DNA from: Saccharicrinis sp965230625
GTDB taxonomy: Bacteria > Bacteroidota > Bacteroidia > Bacteroidales > Marinilabiliaceae
Direction of reading: 5' to 3'
NCBI GenBank assembly: GCA_965230625.1
Contig: CBDDLL010000001.1
Location: 4,650,001-4,714,000, forward strand
Length of the DNA stretch: 64,000 bases
In this document: positions 8,993 to 18,900 of the stretch, piece after piece
Layout of the letters: every line of letters begins with the position of its first letter
How positions within the stretch are numbered: the stretch's first letter is position 1
Notes under the pieces: model-generated
Told to the model about the DNA's origin: nothing
What the model saw: the letters and a program-made list of their open reading frames with translations, nothing else
Database searches by the model: none
Position numbers and translations under genes: made by a program

Positions 8993-10009
8993 TTAATTAT
9001 TAATTACAAACTCTATAGGAATAGTTAGTTGAACGCGAGAAGGCTTACCTTTATCTGATCCTGGTGTCCATTGAGGCATACTTTTAATTACTCTTTCGCC
9101 CTCCCTGTCCAGCATAGGAGTTAAACCTCTTACTACTTTAACATTTGATAAATTGCCATCTGTTTCCACTATAAAACTCACATAAATTTTACCGCACATT
9201 CCTTGCTCCATTTCTTCTTTCGGATAAATGATACTCTCTTGAATAAATGTTTTTAAAGCTTCTTTACCTCCGGGAAACTCAGGCATTTTATCAACATAAA
9301 ACAAAGCTGGCCCACTATATTCTTTTACTACGTCTGATTTACTTTTACAAGGTTCATAGTATTCAATTTCGCGATACATAACTTTTAACATTTCTACTTC
9401 TCCAGGTGGTCGTTGAGGTATTTTACTATACATTTGCCTATAATTTAAAGCCGACCAATACGTCCAGTTACCACATTTATCATATTTAATTTCCTCAAAG
9501 AAATCAAGGTTTTTTTTTTCCTCTATTTGACTTCCATACCACCACCTTTGCATATCAACTTCTTCTTCATTACTTGTTCTTGGCAGTGAGAATTCTTCTT
9601 CTTTTACCTGTTTTCCATCAATATACATTATCAATCTACCATATTCTGCATTCTCCTTGTAATTGGTATAATTCTCAACTAGTTTATCACCATTTTCTAA
9701 ATAATCTACAGTATACTCATGTGTAAGTTTATTGTTTATTCTACTTTTTTTGTTTAACCTTTTAACATCTCCATTTTCCCTATAGTCTATATCTTTAATA
9801 ATATATCCATCTTCGTTAAACTCAAGCTTTGATTCTTCTTTAAAATCATTAAAGAGTATATGGTTATTGAGTAGATTTTGCTTCTCGATAAAAAATTTAG
9901 TTTTTACCGACTTTACTTTCCCCTTCAGGTGCATTTTCTCCAAATCATTCTGCGCCACTATATTACTAGCATATACTAAACTTAATAGTATAACTACATA
10001 TTTTCTCAT
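8993..10009 (-). CDS. Secreted protein with TonB C-terminal domain
   Basis: Starting at the ATG at 10009 gives a signal peptide (MRKYVVILLSLVYASNIVAQ); an alternative ATG lies six codons upstream. The N-terminal 200 residues resemble a degenerate YD/MORN-like beta-repeat region (FNEDGYIIKDIDYRENGDVK). The last 95 residues are a TonB C-terminal domain (KMPEFPGGKEALKTFIQES to IPIEFVINN), closely similar to that of 6446-7996. The mature protein is expected in the periplasm. The conserved PEFPGG entry motif is typical of Bacteroidota energy-transducer-like proteins that have lost the cytoplasmic-membrane anchor. The precise role is unknown. Confidence 0.75.
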   Translation of the reverse strand: MRKYVVILLSLVYASNIVAQNDLEKMHLKGKVKSVKTKFFIEKQNLLNNHILFNDFKEESKLEFNEDGYIIKDIDYRENGDVKRLNKKSRINNKLTHEYTVDYLENGDKLVENYTNYKENAEYGRLIMYIDGKQVKEEEFSLPRTSNEEEVDMQRWWYGSQIEEKKNLDFFEEIKYDKCGNWTYWSALNYRQMYSKIPQRPPGEVEMLKVMYREIEYYEPCKSKSDVVKEYSGPALFYVDKMPEFPGGKEALKTFIQESIIYPKEEMEQGMCGKIYVSFIVETDGNLSNVKVVRGLTPMLDREGERVIKSMPQWTPGSDKGKPSRVQLTIPIEFVINN

Positions 10010-10081
10010 TATATTTTTTTTAAACATTAATACTTTGGTTCATTAATTCTTGGTCTATTGCTTCCTATATTGTCAACTCAC

Positions 10082-10513
10082 TTACTTTTTAAAGTCTTTA
10101 ACTGTTAAATCTGCTTTGCTATATCGCATACCATTATTAAAATAATTTAGTATTTTCCGTTCTATTAAAACAGTACAAGCAAAACCACATGTATACGCTA
10201 ATAAATCCCAATAGTCAAAGGAACTGCCAATAACAATTCGAGCTATTTTATAATTATCCAAGCCTAACAAATCGACCAGGTTAAAATACTGCATCACCTC
10301 TATCGTATAAGCAAATATTAGTACTCCTATACAAAGCTTTAGTGAATCAAGTTTCAAAATCAGACTTTTTATAAAAGAAAATATTAAAGCAATCACAATT
10401 ACATCTCCTAAAAATCCTCTAATAAAAACATATTTACCAAAAAACATTACTATTATACAACACAATATAAATAGTATGGCTGTTACTAAAATGTATACTA
10501 ATCTACTCTTCAT
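10082..10513 (-). CDS. DUF2809 family membrane protein
   Basis: This 143-residue integral membrane protein matches the DUF2809 pattern. An early RGFLGD motif sits in a membrane segment followed by VIVIALIF. The family signature IGSSFDYWDLLAYTCG lies in the last helix. About four transmembrane helices are predicted by eye. The biochemical role of DUF2809 is not known. The gene is the last minus-strand gene before the divergent plus-strand beta-helix lipoprotein cluster, from which it is separated by 286 bases holding a palindromic operator. Confidence 0.8.
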   Translation of the reverse strand: MKSRLVYILVTAILFILCCIIVMFFGKYVFIRGFLGDVIVIALIFSFIKSLILKLDSLKLCIGVLIFAYTIEVMQYFNLVDLLGLDNYKIARIVIGSSFDYWDLLAYTCGFACTVLIERKILNYFNNGMRYSKADLTVKDFKK

Positions 10514-10704
10514 AATTATTGTACTTTATTACAACTTCAAAATATGCCATACCCTTTACAGGAACAGAAGAATCCAACAAATCCTTAAATACTTCTTTAT
10601 ATGCACATAACAAATTCATTTAATAATATTTTTCATTTTATTGCCCTGTGTTACTCTTCTGAGCAAAATTCGAATTCAAATTTTCAACAATTTATTCAGC
10701 TTTA

Positions 10705-10754
10705 AAATACCCGAATTCAGGTATAATGATAAGCGAGATATTTAACTAGTTTTG
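10705..10754 (+). promoter_or_regulatory. Palindromic operator plus -7 box for the 10800 gene
   Basis: The imperfect palindrome AAATACCCGA-AT-TCAGGTATAA occupies 10705-10726. Exactly 20 bases further on lies TAGTTTTG (10747-10754), a match to the Bacteroidota -7 consensus TAnnTTTG. No TTTG -33 box is seen; the palindrome sits about where an activator would replace it. The same arrangement with the same spacing occurs at four other places in the window. The rest of 10514-10704 shows no gene. Confidence 0.7.
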
Positions 10755-10799
10755 CATCAATAATCTAATTCAAAAAAGGAAAATTAAATTAAAATAGAT

Positions 10800-13085
10800 A
10801 TGTATAAGATTTTATTAATTATTGGATTAATAATTACTATTACTTCGTGCAACACTACTAATAAGCAAAAGGTTAAAGCGATTGGCCAAAATACTTATGC
10901 CATTGACAATGAAAGTGATTTCTTTTTTCTGGATACTTTGAGCAACCAGAATGGAACTGTAGACCGCATTGATTTAATTATACGTGACAGCATTCAGCTC
11001 ACAAAACCAATTGTATTAAAGGATAAGGAAGGTTTGAGTATCCATATTAGAGGCGAAAAACTTGTAAATCATCCTTGTATTATGGCTAACAATACACCAT
11101 GTTTAATAATTGATAATTGTATTGTTAGTACTAACTCTGTCGATTTTACTTCAAGCAGTTCCGACTGTGTAATAAGATGCAGTAATACTGAAAATTTTGA
11201 AGTATATAATGGAAATATATCGTTACTAAAGCCATTCAGTGAGGATGCCAATGCAATAAATATTAAACAGGTTAAAAAAGTTTACTTCAATAACGGTAAT
11301 TTAAAGGCAATTAACGCTCAAAGTGCAATTTGTGTTAATCAAACCAGCAATTTCAGCCTTATAAAAGTTTCATTTTCGGGAAACCAAAAACATAATTTAA
11401 TACTAGAGAACAATTCGAATAAAAATGTTATTAAGTATTGCAACTTTAAAGATTACACTGAAACAGCCATTTATACAACAGATCCTGAATTAGAAGTTGG
11501 AGATAATAATTTCCAAAACAGTTTTGAATATGATACAGAATCTCTTATCTCCTATCCCGATTCGATAACTAAATTGATGTTTCCATGGGATGACCTTATT
11601 TATTCGATATTTCATAACGATTACGAATATCCTCGTTATGGCAGACTTGAAACCTACGAAGATCCTGACATATTTGCACATATGCCATACGCTAATGGCC
11701 CCTTCAAGGTATTGCATAATCAAGGATTTGATGAAATAACTGAGGAATATTACCTATATGAAGTTATAAATCAATTTGTAGAGGATAATATACCCGAACA
11801 CAGTCACTTATTTGAAGATTACTTTGTAAAGGACTTTAGTTTAGCTATGAAAATAATGACAGGAATACCTGTTTTTAATAACAAGAACAACAACATTGCT
11901 GATGAGTGGTGTTATAATGAAGAAGGTGAGGCAAAGTTTCTTCTTTATAATCCTGACTTTTTTAAATGGCTCAGAAAAAGCCTGAAAATTGATAATACAG
12001 AACCCGAAGAAATAATAGAACAAGAAGGAGAACATACAGAAGAACAAACCTGGTGGGTTGAAGATGGCTTTGAGGATGAGATTCCTGAATCTTGGGACTA
12101 TTTTGATATTTATAATAACATGTTTAGGGATTTATTTCGCAACTATTACATTATTTATAAATATTTATATGATGCTGAAAACACAGAAGAAATAATATCT
12201 TTATTTAAACATGAAGGTGATAAAAGCAATTGGTTTAGCGATGAAATGGCTGAGATTATGTTGTTTAAAACACAATCTTCGTATACTATCTCGTTTGAAT
12301 ATAACGACAGTCTTCAATTAACCGGTATTCGTCCCAATGAATATTCCGAAGAATTACAATCATCCTTCGAATATTTAACATATTATGGTAATGTTGATAT
12401 AAAAAATCATAAAATTATAGCATGGGCATTTCCAGAAATTGGATCCTTTTGGATGAGGCGTACTTTGGATGGTTCTGCTCCTGAGTTATTTAAAACACTT
12501 GAACATTACATGCATATTTTCGACGAAGAATGGATCAATACATTTAATGATCCTAACGGTCCTGTTACTAATACAGAGAAAGAGGAAACATTAACATTAG
12601 GAGATCCAGGATGTGTGAAATACGGTGAACCTGATTCAATATACACAGTAAATGAATCAAACACCTATAAACTATTTTTTGATGAAGATGATTTTAGCTC
12701 TGGAATAGTTAGCTTATGCCTTGAAAAAAACCCCAATGTAGAAAGTGAGAATTTGGGCAATTGTAAATTATATGTAATTTTCGAAGATGAGAAAGGTAAC
12801 ACAGACGTTCACCATTTATATGATGCAAGCATGTCGTTTTCTAAGTTCATAGGTAAGTATCATCATTTTATTGAAGAATTTTTAACGCACACTGACGATG
12901 TTAAAAATGGCTTTTATTATACCGATGACACAAGCAATGAGAATAAGTTAATGCGCTTTTTACCTGAAGATATTGCTGATGGAAAGTATAAAATTCAGAT
13001 AGCCATTTATGTAGAAGATGAAAATATTACTATATACTCTAATGTGGTAAAAGCTGATGTACCATTACAAGCGTTTACAGGCTAA
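10800..13085 (+). CDS. Beta-helix lipoprotein, paralogue 1
   Basis: This is a 761-residue lipoprotein (MYKILLIIGLIITITSC, Cys17). Residues of about 75-235 form short parallel beta-helix repeats of the NosD/pectate-lyase-like kind (LIIDNCIVSTNSVDF, FSLIKVSFSGNQKHNLILENNS, VIKYCNFKDYTETAIYTT). A large acidic, Trp/Tyr-rich domain follows (about 250-600), including an EQTWWVEDG segment and FWMRRTLDGSAPELFKTLEHYM. A beta-sandwich-like C-terminus ends in GKYKIQIAIYVEDE. No enzyme motif is visible. The gene shares high identity with 13150-15375 and lower identity with 15704-18031. It is preceded by the palindromic operator, so it is probably an envelope gene under dedicated control. Confidence 0.75.
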   Translation: MYKILLIIGLIITITSCNTTNKQKVKAIGQNTYAIDNESDFFFLDTLSNQNGTVDRIDLIIRDSIQLTKPIVLKDKEGLSIHIRGEKLVNHPCIMANNTPCLIIDNCIVSTNSVDFTSSSSDCVIRCSNTENFEVYNGNISLLKPFSEDANAINIKQVKKVYFNNGNLKAINAQSAICVNQTSNFSLIKVSFSGNQKHNLILENNSNKNVIKYCNFKDYTETAIYTTDPELEVGDNNFQNSFEYDTESLISYPDSITKLMFPWDDLIYSIFHNDYEYPRYGRLETYEDPDIFAHMPYANGPFKVLHNQGFDEITEEYYLYEVINQFVEDNIPEHSHLFEDYFVKDFSLAMKIMTGIPVFNNKNNNIADEWCYNEEGEAKFLLYNPDFFKWLRKSLKIDNTEPEEIIEQEGEHTEEQTWWVEDGFEDEIPESWDYFDIYNNMFRDLFRNYYIIYKYLYDAENTEEIISLFKHEGDKSNWFSDEMAEIMLFKTQSSYTISFEYNDSLQLTGIRPNEYSEELQSSFEYLTYYGNVDIKNHKIIAWAFPEIGSFWMRRTLDGSAPELFKTLEHYMHIFDEEWINTFNDPNGPVTNTEKEETLTLGDPGCVKYGEPDSIYTVNESNTYKLFFDEDDFSSGIVSLCLEKNPNVESENLGNCKLYVIFEDEKGNTDVHHLYDASMSFSKFIGKYHHFIEEFLTHTDDVKNGFYYTDDTSNENKLMRFLPEDIADGKYKIQIAIYVEDENITIYSNVVKADVPLQAFTG

Positions 13086-13149
13086 GCAACTATGATTTCT
13101 ATCCCCCATTTTAATAACTCTTAATCTTAAAAGTAAAGTATAAATAGAT

Positions 13150-15375
13150 ATGTATAAGACCTTATTAATTATTGGATTAATAATTACTATTACCTCGTGC
13201 AACACTGCTAAAAAACAAAAGGTTAAAGCGATTGGCCACAATACTTATGCCATTGACAATGAAAGTGATTTCTTTTTTCTGGATACATTAAGTAACCAGA
13301 ATGGTAAAATTAAATACGTATATTTAACTATACGTGACAGTATACAATTATCAAGACCAATCATTATAAAAGATAAGGGAGATTTAAACATACATATCCT
13401 TAGTGCTGAACAAGTGACTCAATGTATTACAGCAAACAACACCCCATGCTTAATAATTGATAACTGTAATGTTAAAATCGATAAGGTTAATTTTTCATCA
13501 ATCAACTCCGACGACGTAATAAGAAGTAGTAATTCTGGTAAGTTTACAATTTTAAATACGGAAGTATTTCTTCACAATCCTTTTAGTGAAAACTCCAATG
13601 CTATAAACATTAAAAATGTAAAGCAAATTAGAATTGACAATAGTAAAGTTAGTTCCAAAAATACGAAAAGTGGAATCAACATAAACCAAACTGATAATTT
13701 TAGTATGAAAGCTGTTTCGTTTTTGGGAAGTCAAAAGCATAATTTAATACTAGAGAATACATCAGAGAAAAACTTTATCAGAAACTGTGTTTTTAATAAT
13801 TATACAGAAACTGCTATTTATACAACCAATTCGGAATTAAAATGTGAGGAAAATGAATTTATTAGAAATAAAGAACACGATACCGAATCATTAATTGCAT
13901 ATCCTGATTCGGTAAGACATATGATGTTTCCCTGGGAAAAACTCATTGACATGGTTTTTTATAACGATAACGAATCCCATAGATATGAATTTACTGATTC
14001 TGACAATCCGAACGAATATGAATATATGCCATCTGAGTTTATTTATGTCATCGAAGATTACAACCTCTATCGAATAATGGATCAGTTTATTGAAGATGAA
14101 ATGCCTAGCTCAAACCATCTGTTTGACGAAGTATATGCTTTTGAAAAGGATTTTAATTCGGTAATGAAAAAAATGGCAGGAGTACCTGTTTTTATCGATA
14201 AAGATAACAGTATAGCCGACGAATGGTGTTATAACGAAGATGGAGAAGCCAGATTTCTTCTTTACAATCCTGAGTATTTTCAATGGCTCAGAAAAAGCCT
14301 GACATTTGATAAACTAGAAACTGAAAAAAAACCAGAAGAACAAACCTGGTGGATTGAATATGACTATTACAAAGAACCTGTAGAGTGGGATTATTTTGAT
14401 ATTTATTACAACTTATTTAGAGGCCTGTTTCGTAACTATTATGTTATTTACAAATATCTGTACGATGCTGAAAATACTAATGAAATAATAGCTCTGTTTA
14501 AACAAGCAGGCGACAAAAATAGGTGGTTCAATAATGAAATGTGTAAGATCATGCTCTTTCATACACAATCGCCATATAATATTTCGTATGCGCATAATGA
14601 TAGTATTCAAACCACACTAGTACCTAAAGAAATTACTGAAGACCTGCAAGAATCATTCAATCATCTTACTCTTCATTCCCATGTGAGCATTAAAAATCAA
14701 AAAATACCACAATTTTCCTTTCCTCGAATTGGGGCATTTTGGATGCGCCGTACTTTGGATAGATCAGCTCCTGAATTATTTAAGACACTTGAGCATTATA
14801 TGCGTATTTTTGACAAAAAATGGATCAATACATTTAATAATCCTCAAGGTCCTGTTACTGAAATCAACCAAGAGGAAGGAGCAACATTAAGCAATCAAGG
14901 ATGTACAAAATATGGCGAGCCAGATTCAATATACACGGTAAATAAATCAAATGCCTATAAACTTTTTTGGGATGAAGATTTATTCAAAGATGGATTGGTC
15001 GATTTATGTCTTGAGGGAAATCCTGATCTTGCGATTGAGAATTTAGGTAATTGTAAATTATTGGTTATTCTCGAAAATGATGAAGGTCATACAGTAATCC
15101 ATCCTTTATACAATATTGATATTAGTCTTTCCAATTATGAAGGAACTTATGAATACTTTATTGAAAAATTTATAACGCACACCGATGATGTTAAAAATGC
15201 GTTTTATTATACCGATGAAACAAACAATGAGAAAAAGTTAATGCGCTTTTTACCCGAAGGTATTGCTAATGGAAAGTATAAAATTCAGATAGCCATTTAT
15301 GTAGAAGATGAAAATCTTACCATATACTCAAATGTTGTAAAAGTTGATGTACCATTACAAGAGTTTACTGGATAA
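13150..15375 (+). CDS. Beta-helix lipoprotein, paralogue 2
   Basis: This is a 741-residue lipoprotein with the same plan as its upstream neighbour. It has lipobox ITSC at residues 14-17, a beta-helix domain over about residues 75-235, an acidic central domain with EQTWWIEYD and the conserved FWMRRTLDRSAPELFKTLEHYM segment, and the C-terminal GKYKIQIAIYVEDEN motif. Only 64 bases separate it from 10800-13085 and no palindromic operator lies in the gap, so it is probably co-transcribed. A strong hairpin follows at 15392-15432. It is almost certainly a recent tandem duplicate, because N- and C-terminal segments are nearly identical while the middle has diverged. Confidence 0.75.
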   Translation: MYKTLLIIGLIITITSCNTAKKQKVKAIGHNTYAIDNESDFFFLDTLSNQNGKIKYVYLTIRDSIQLSRPIIIKDKGDLNIHILSAEQVTQCITANNTPCLIIDNCNVKIDKVNFSSINSDDVIRSSNSGKFTILNTEVFLHNPFSENSNAINIKNVKQIRIDNSKVSSKNTKSGININQTDNFSMKAVSFLGSQKHNLILENTSEKNFIRNCVFNNYTETAIYTTNSELKCEENEFIRNKEHDTESLIAYPDSVRHMMFPWEKLIDMVFYNDNESHRYEFTDSDNPNEYEYMPSEFIYVIEDYNLYRIMDQFIEDEMPSSNHLFDEVYAFEKDFNSVMKKMAGVPVFIDKDNSIADEWCYNEDGEARFLLYNPEYFQWLRKSLTFDKLETEKKPEEQTWWIEYDYYKEPVEWDYFDIYYNLFRGLFRNYYVIYKYLYDAENTNEIIALFKQAGDKNRWFNNEMCKIMLFHTQSPYNISYAHNDSIQTTLVPKEITEDLQESFNHLTLHSHVSIKNQKIPQFSFPRIGAFWMRRTLDRSAPELFKTLEHYMRIFDKKWINTFNNPQGPVTEINQEEGATLSNQGCTKYGEPDSIYTVNKSNAYKLFWDEDLFKDGLVDLCLEGNPDLAIENLGNCKLLVILENDEGHTVIHPLYNIDISLSNYEGTYEYFIEKFITHTDDVKNAFYYTDETNNEKKLMRFLPEGIANGKYKIQIAIYVEDENLTIYSNVVKVDVPLQEFTG

Positions 15376-15391
15376 GCATAAAGAATTTTAC

Positions 15392-15432
15392 AAATTGGGC
15401 AGGCCACTTTTTTAATTCAGCCTGTCCAATTT
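15392..15432 (+). terminator. Hairpin terminator after the lipoprotein pair
   Basis: AAATTGGGCAGGC (15392-15404) pairs with GCCTGTCCAATTT (15420-15432) at 12 of 13 positions. The loop contains a T-run. It begins 16 bases after the stop of 13150-15375 and probably ends the two-gene transcript. Confidence 0.7.
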
Positions 15433-15613
15433 AATTGCCTATATCAGTGCTTAACTAATAAGATAATTCACATAACACTGACAAGTAAATATTCATTTTT
15501 CATGAATACCTACAATTAACCCTTTACCGCTCTCTCTTTTTCGTTCTGCATTTTCCATTCTGCCTTCTACATTCTCCTTTTGCCTTTATTCCATTAATCT
15601 ATTGTTAAGCTTA

Positions 15614-15663
15614 AAATACCCGAAATCAGGTATAATAATAAGTGAGTTATTTAACTAGTTTTG
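15614..15663 (+). promoter_or_regulatory. Palindromic operator plus -7 box for the 15704 gene
   Basis: The palindrome AAATACCCGA-AA-TCAGGTATAA at 15614-15635 is followed after exactly 20 bases by TAGTTTTG at 15656-15663. The flanks are close to those at 10705-10754, as expected if the promoter was duplicated with the gene. The remaining gap from 15433 to 15613 contains a pyrimidine-rich tract and no gene that I can see. Confidence 0.7.
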
Positions 15664-15703
15664 GCTCAGAATTTAATATCAAAAAAGATAATTTTTATTA
15701 GAT

Positions 15704-18031
15704 ATGAATAAAGTCTTATTTATAGTTGGATTAATAATTACTATTACCTCGTGTAATACCACTAAACAAAAGGATAATAATAGCGGTAAGATAAAAAAGA
15801 TTGGACGAAACGCTTATGCAGTTGAACAGGCCGAAGACTTGTCTTTTCTGGATACCTTATCAAATAAAGGTGAATCACTTTTAAAAATTGATTTATTTAT
15901 CCGTGACACCATAATTTTATCAAAACCAATTGTCGTCAAAAACAAACCTAATATACTAATAAACTTTAAAAAAGAAACCGATAAACTAAATCCAACCATT
16001 ATAGCTAAAAATTCATCGTGTTTAATAATTGAGGGGTGCGATGTTAACATAGATGGAATTAATTTTATTGCTGAGCAAGCGGAGTTTGCAATTAGCTGTA
16101 CCAATTCAAAAAACTTTTACCTCTCACAAAGTTCTATTTTATTAAAAAGTTCACCTTCCCTGGTATTATCAAATGGTTTAAAAGTTACCAACACAGAATA
16201 TGTCGAAATAAACAATGCTAATTTTGAATGTCTTGACAGTTATAGTTCTATAAAAATTAATTCACCCCAATACATCGATATTTCTAATTCATCATTTTCC
16301 GGTAAACAAGAATATAATCTAATACTGGAAAATACATCAGATCGAACAAGAATTAGTAACTGTAACTTTAGCGGTTATTCATCTACTGCTATATATACAA
16401 CATTTCCTAATCTTGATATTGATTCAAATACTTTTTTAGATAAGCAAGATGCATATGTTTCATACCCGGATTCAATTAAAGAATTGATATTTCCCTGGGA
16501 TGATCTTCTTCATAATATTTTCTATATCAACCATAGAAATTATGATTTAGATATTGATGAAGATGAAAGGGATGACTACGTATTTATTCCTTATGGTAAT
16601 TTTTTTCGTATCTATAACTATGGTACCATATCAGATGTGGAACAAGAGTTCTTACTTGAAAACGCTCTGGAGCAATTTGTGAATGACCAGCACCCTGAAA
16701 AAAACAATTTATTTAATGAATACTGGGAATTTGCTGAACAAGCAAACAAAAGCATGGAAAGTATTGTTGGCCATGGAATTTTCAGTAAAGAAGGTAACAG
16801 TAATACCGACCCATGGTGTATATATGAAAATGGCGAAAGTAAATTTCACCTTTACAATCCTGAGTTTTTTATTTGGATGCGAAAAAGCCTGAAATTTGAA
16901 AAAACCGAAGTTGAAGTAGAAGAAGTAAATGATGTAGAAGAAACAAGCAAAAACAAAGAAGAACAAACCTGGTGGATTCCTGTGTGTTATGATGAGGAAG
17001 AACCAGAACCTTGGGATTATTTTGATATTTACAACAACCTGTTTAAAGATTTCTTTCGCAATTACTATATTATTTATAAATATTTAAATGATGCAGATAA
17101 TACAGATGATATTCTGACTCTTTTTAAAAATGAAGCAGATAAAAACTGGTACTTTGATTTCGAAAAGCAAAAGATAATGTTATTCCATGTTAAATCAACA
17201 TACAGCCTCTCGATAGAATATAACGACAGCCTTAGTACTGTCATTATTGCCAATGAGGACAATACGGATATTGAAGACTCATTTGATGGTTTAAACTACC
17301 GCCACTCAACAGCCATTAAGAACAATGAAATTTGCAACTCGACATTTATGGATATTGGTAGTTTCTGGTTTAGAAGAATGTTAGACGGTTCGGCTTCTGA
17401 ATTGTTTAAAACACTTGAACATTATATGAACATATTCGATGAAGAGTGGATTAAAACATATGATACCCCTAATGGCCCTATAGTAGAAAATAAAAATTAT
17501 ACTAATTTACAAGATAAACCTCAAGGTGATCCTGGGTGTGTAACACATGGTGAATTTATTGCCGAGGATGCTCAAATTAACAGGATTAACCAATCAAATA
17601 CCTACAAATTATTCTTAGACAATTTCCCTTCTAGTGGTTTGGTTTTATACCTTGAAATGAATCCAAGTGAAGTATTCTATTACGGCGACGAATCTGTTAC
17701 CGACTTTGGCCAGGCTAACGTTTACATGTTGTTTGAAGATAGTTTAAGTAATACCTACTCCCAATATTTGTACGATGCACATATCCGCTTTAATTGCAGT
17801 GATGACGAATGCATGTTTTTAATTGATGATAACCATATAGAGAAAGATAGCAATGGTCATTTTTATGTGTACAATGGCAGAAGTGAAGATAAACGTGCAT
17901 ATATTTTCCCTAACGACTTACCAGATGGGAAGTATAATGTACAGGTAGTGGTTTATTTACAAGAAGATGAAACTGCCATTTTCTCAAATATTTTATCAAT
18001 ACAAATGCCTTTTAGCATTAACAAACCATAA
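15704..18031 (+). CDS. Beta-helix lipoprotein, paralogue 3
   Basis: This is a 775-residue lipoprotein (lipobox ITSC at residues 14-17), the most divergent of three tandem paralogues. It keeps the beta-helix block (LIIEGCDVNIDGINF, YIDISNSSFSGKQEYNLIL, ISNCNFSGYSSTAIYTT), a central EQTWWIPVC segment and the FWFRRMLDGSASELFKTLEHYM block. The C-terminal sandwich ends in GKYNVQVVVYLQEDE, with a longer insert near residues 640-720. It has its own copy of the palindromic operator, so it is an independent transcription unit closed by the hairpin at 18047-18078. Function is unknown. The conserved FKTLEHYM helix is the best handle for family searches. Confidence 0.75.
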   Translation: MNKVLFIVGLIITITSCNTTKQKDNNSGKIKKIGRNAYAVEQAEDLSFLDTLSNKGESLLKIDLFIRDTIILSKPIVVKNKPNILINFKKETDKLNPTIIAKNSSCLIIEGCDVNIDGINFIAEQAEFAISCTNSKNFYLSQSSILLKSSPSLVLSNGLKVTNTEYVEINNANFECLDSYSSIKINSPQYIDISNSSFSGKQEYNLILENTSDRTRISNCNFSGYSSTAIYTTFPNLDIDSNTFLDKQDAYVSYPDSIKELIFPWDDLLHNIFYINHRNYDLDIDEDERDDYVFIPYGNFFRIYNYGTISDVEQEFLLENALEQFVNDQHPEKNNLFNEYWEFAEQANKSMESIVGHGIFSKEGNSNTDPWCIYENGESKFHLYNPEFFIWMRKSLKFEKTEVEVEEVNDVEETSKNKEEQTWWIPVCYDEEEPEPWDYFDIYNNLFKDFFRNYYIIYKYLNDADNTDDILTLFKNEADKNWYFDFEKQKIMLFHVKSTYSLSIEYNDSLSTVIIANEDNTDIEDSFDGLNYRHSTAIKNNEICNSTFMDIGSFWFRRMLDGSASELFKTLEHYMNIFDEEWIKTYDTPNGPIVENKNYTNLQDKPQGDPGCVTHGEFIAEDAQINRINQSNTYKLFLDNFPSSGLVLYLEMNPSEVFYYGDESVTDFGQANVYMLFEDSLSNTYSQYLYDAHIRFNCSDDECMFLIDDNHIEKDSNGHFYVYNGRSEDKRAYIFPNDLPDGKYNVQVVVYLQEDETAIFSNILSIQMPFSINKP

Positions 18032-18046
18032 CATTAAAAGTGCTAA

Positions 18047-18078
18047 CTAAAGGAATCAAAAAAACATGATTCCTTTAG
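18047..18078 (+). terminator. Hairpin terminator
   Basis: A perfect 12-bp stem (CTAAAGGAATCA at 18047-18058, TGATTCCTTTAG at 18067-18078) with an eight-base loop is followed by CTTTT. It lies 16 bases after the third beta-helix lipoprotein gene. Confidence 0.75.
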
Positions 18079-18129
18079 CTTTTAAAAGTAAGTTATCACA
18101 TCACAAAAAATCACCTCAAACTCCTAATT

Positions 18130-18705
18130 ATGAAAATAATAACACTAACAGTTTTAATCATATTTTCTATTAGAATAAACGCTCAACAAATAGATATTAA
18201 AACAAAAACGGAAATAGAGGAATTTATAAAAAAAGAAACCAAGGTTTTAAAAAATCTTAATTATAAAAAATACTATAAAAGTTTTTCTAGCGATTTTGTA
18301 TTAATGTATAAGTCTGAAAAAATAAACAAAAGACGAACAATAGAAAATAAAAAGAAATATTTAAAGAAAAGAAAAGGCGTTACGAAAAGAGAAGATAGCA
18401 AACTCGAATTAATTTTAAATACATCTTTTAATGAATTTTATAACGATTTTAATTTATATATTTTAACTAAAGAAGATCTTAAAATCGATTCCAAGAAACC
18501 ACCTTTATTAGTTAAACTTTTGGGAAATGATTTTACCAAACACTGGAATCCGAAAATAAATTTCACTAACGAAAAATACTTTGTTTGTTTACTTCCTAAG
18601 TACGATCCTTCTTCATCTACTGTACCTAAATATGGTGAATTTATGATATTACAAATCCTTAAAAAAGAAGGAAGAAGATGGAAAGTTTACTCTTCATTTC
18701 AATAA
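18130..18705 (+). CDS. Exported NTF2/SnoaL-like protein, tentative
   Basis: This is a 191-residue protein with a signal peptide (MKIITLTVLIIFSIRINAQ) followed by a small mixed domain. The pattern is helix (IEEFIKKETKVLKNLNYKKYY), then an aromatic beta strand (SSDFVLMYK), then a long basic helix and a closing strand with RRWKVYSSFQ. This resembles exported NTF2-like/DUF4440-type proteins, but the match is weak. Codon use is very A-rich, more than in the neighbouring lipoprotein genes. It is separated from the lipoprotein cluster by a terminator, so it is probably transcribed alone. No catalytic residues can be pointed to. Confidence 0.5.
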   Translation: MKIITLTVLIIFSIRINAQQIDIKTKTEIEEFIKKETKVLKNLNYKKYYKSFSSDFVLMYKSEKINKRRTIENKKKYLKKRKGVTKREDSKLELILNTSFNEFYNDFNLYILTKEDLKIDSKKPPLLVKLLGNDFTKHWNPKINFTNEKYFVCLLPKYDPSSSTVPKYGEFMILQILKKEGRRWKVYSSFQ

Positions 18706-18709
18706 TCTA

Positions 18710-18812
18710 AGAAACTGTTTCGGTTTGCGAAACAACGTTCAGCATAACTAAATTTTGAATGAATTAAGTTCTCAGTTGTGGCAAAATTGATACGAAACAA
18801 AGGTTCGTGAAT
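18710..18812 (+). repeat. Dispersed intergenic repeat, copy A (inverted partner at 27665-27757)
   Basis: The 103-base stretch starts with AGAAACTGTTT, contains GAATTAAGTTCTCAG (18761-18775), and ends with ACGAAACAAAGGTTCGTGAAT split over 18792-18812. The reverse complement of 27665-27757 has the same blocks in the same order with a more variable centre. The two copies lie in opposite orientation about 9 kb apart. Between this repeat and 18901 only AT-rich sequence is seen. Confidence 0.55.
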
Positions 18813-18900
18813 GGAAAATATTATAATCAATTGTTTCATCTTTTTAATATTTTAAAATTTCCTATTATAGCATCAACTAAGAGCTTAATTCATTTTCAAT

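Noticed and set aside
15814..17262. Minus-strand open frames opposite the third beta-helix lipoprotein
   Set aside because: They are shadows of a long plus-strand gene with two clear paralogues, and none has a motif or a plausible upstream region.
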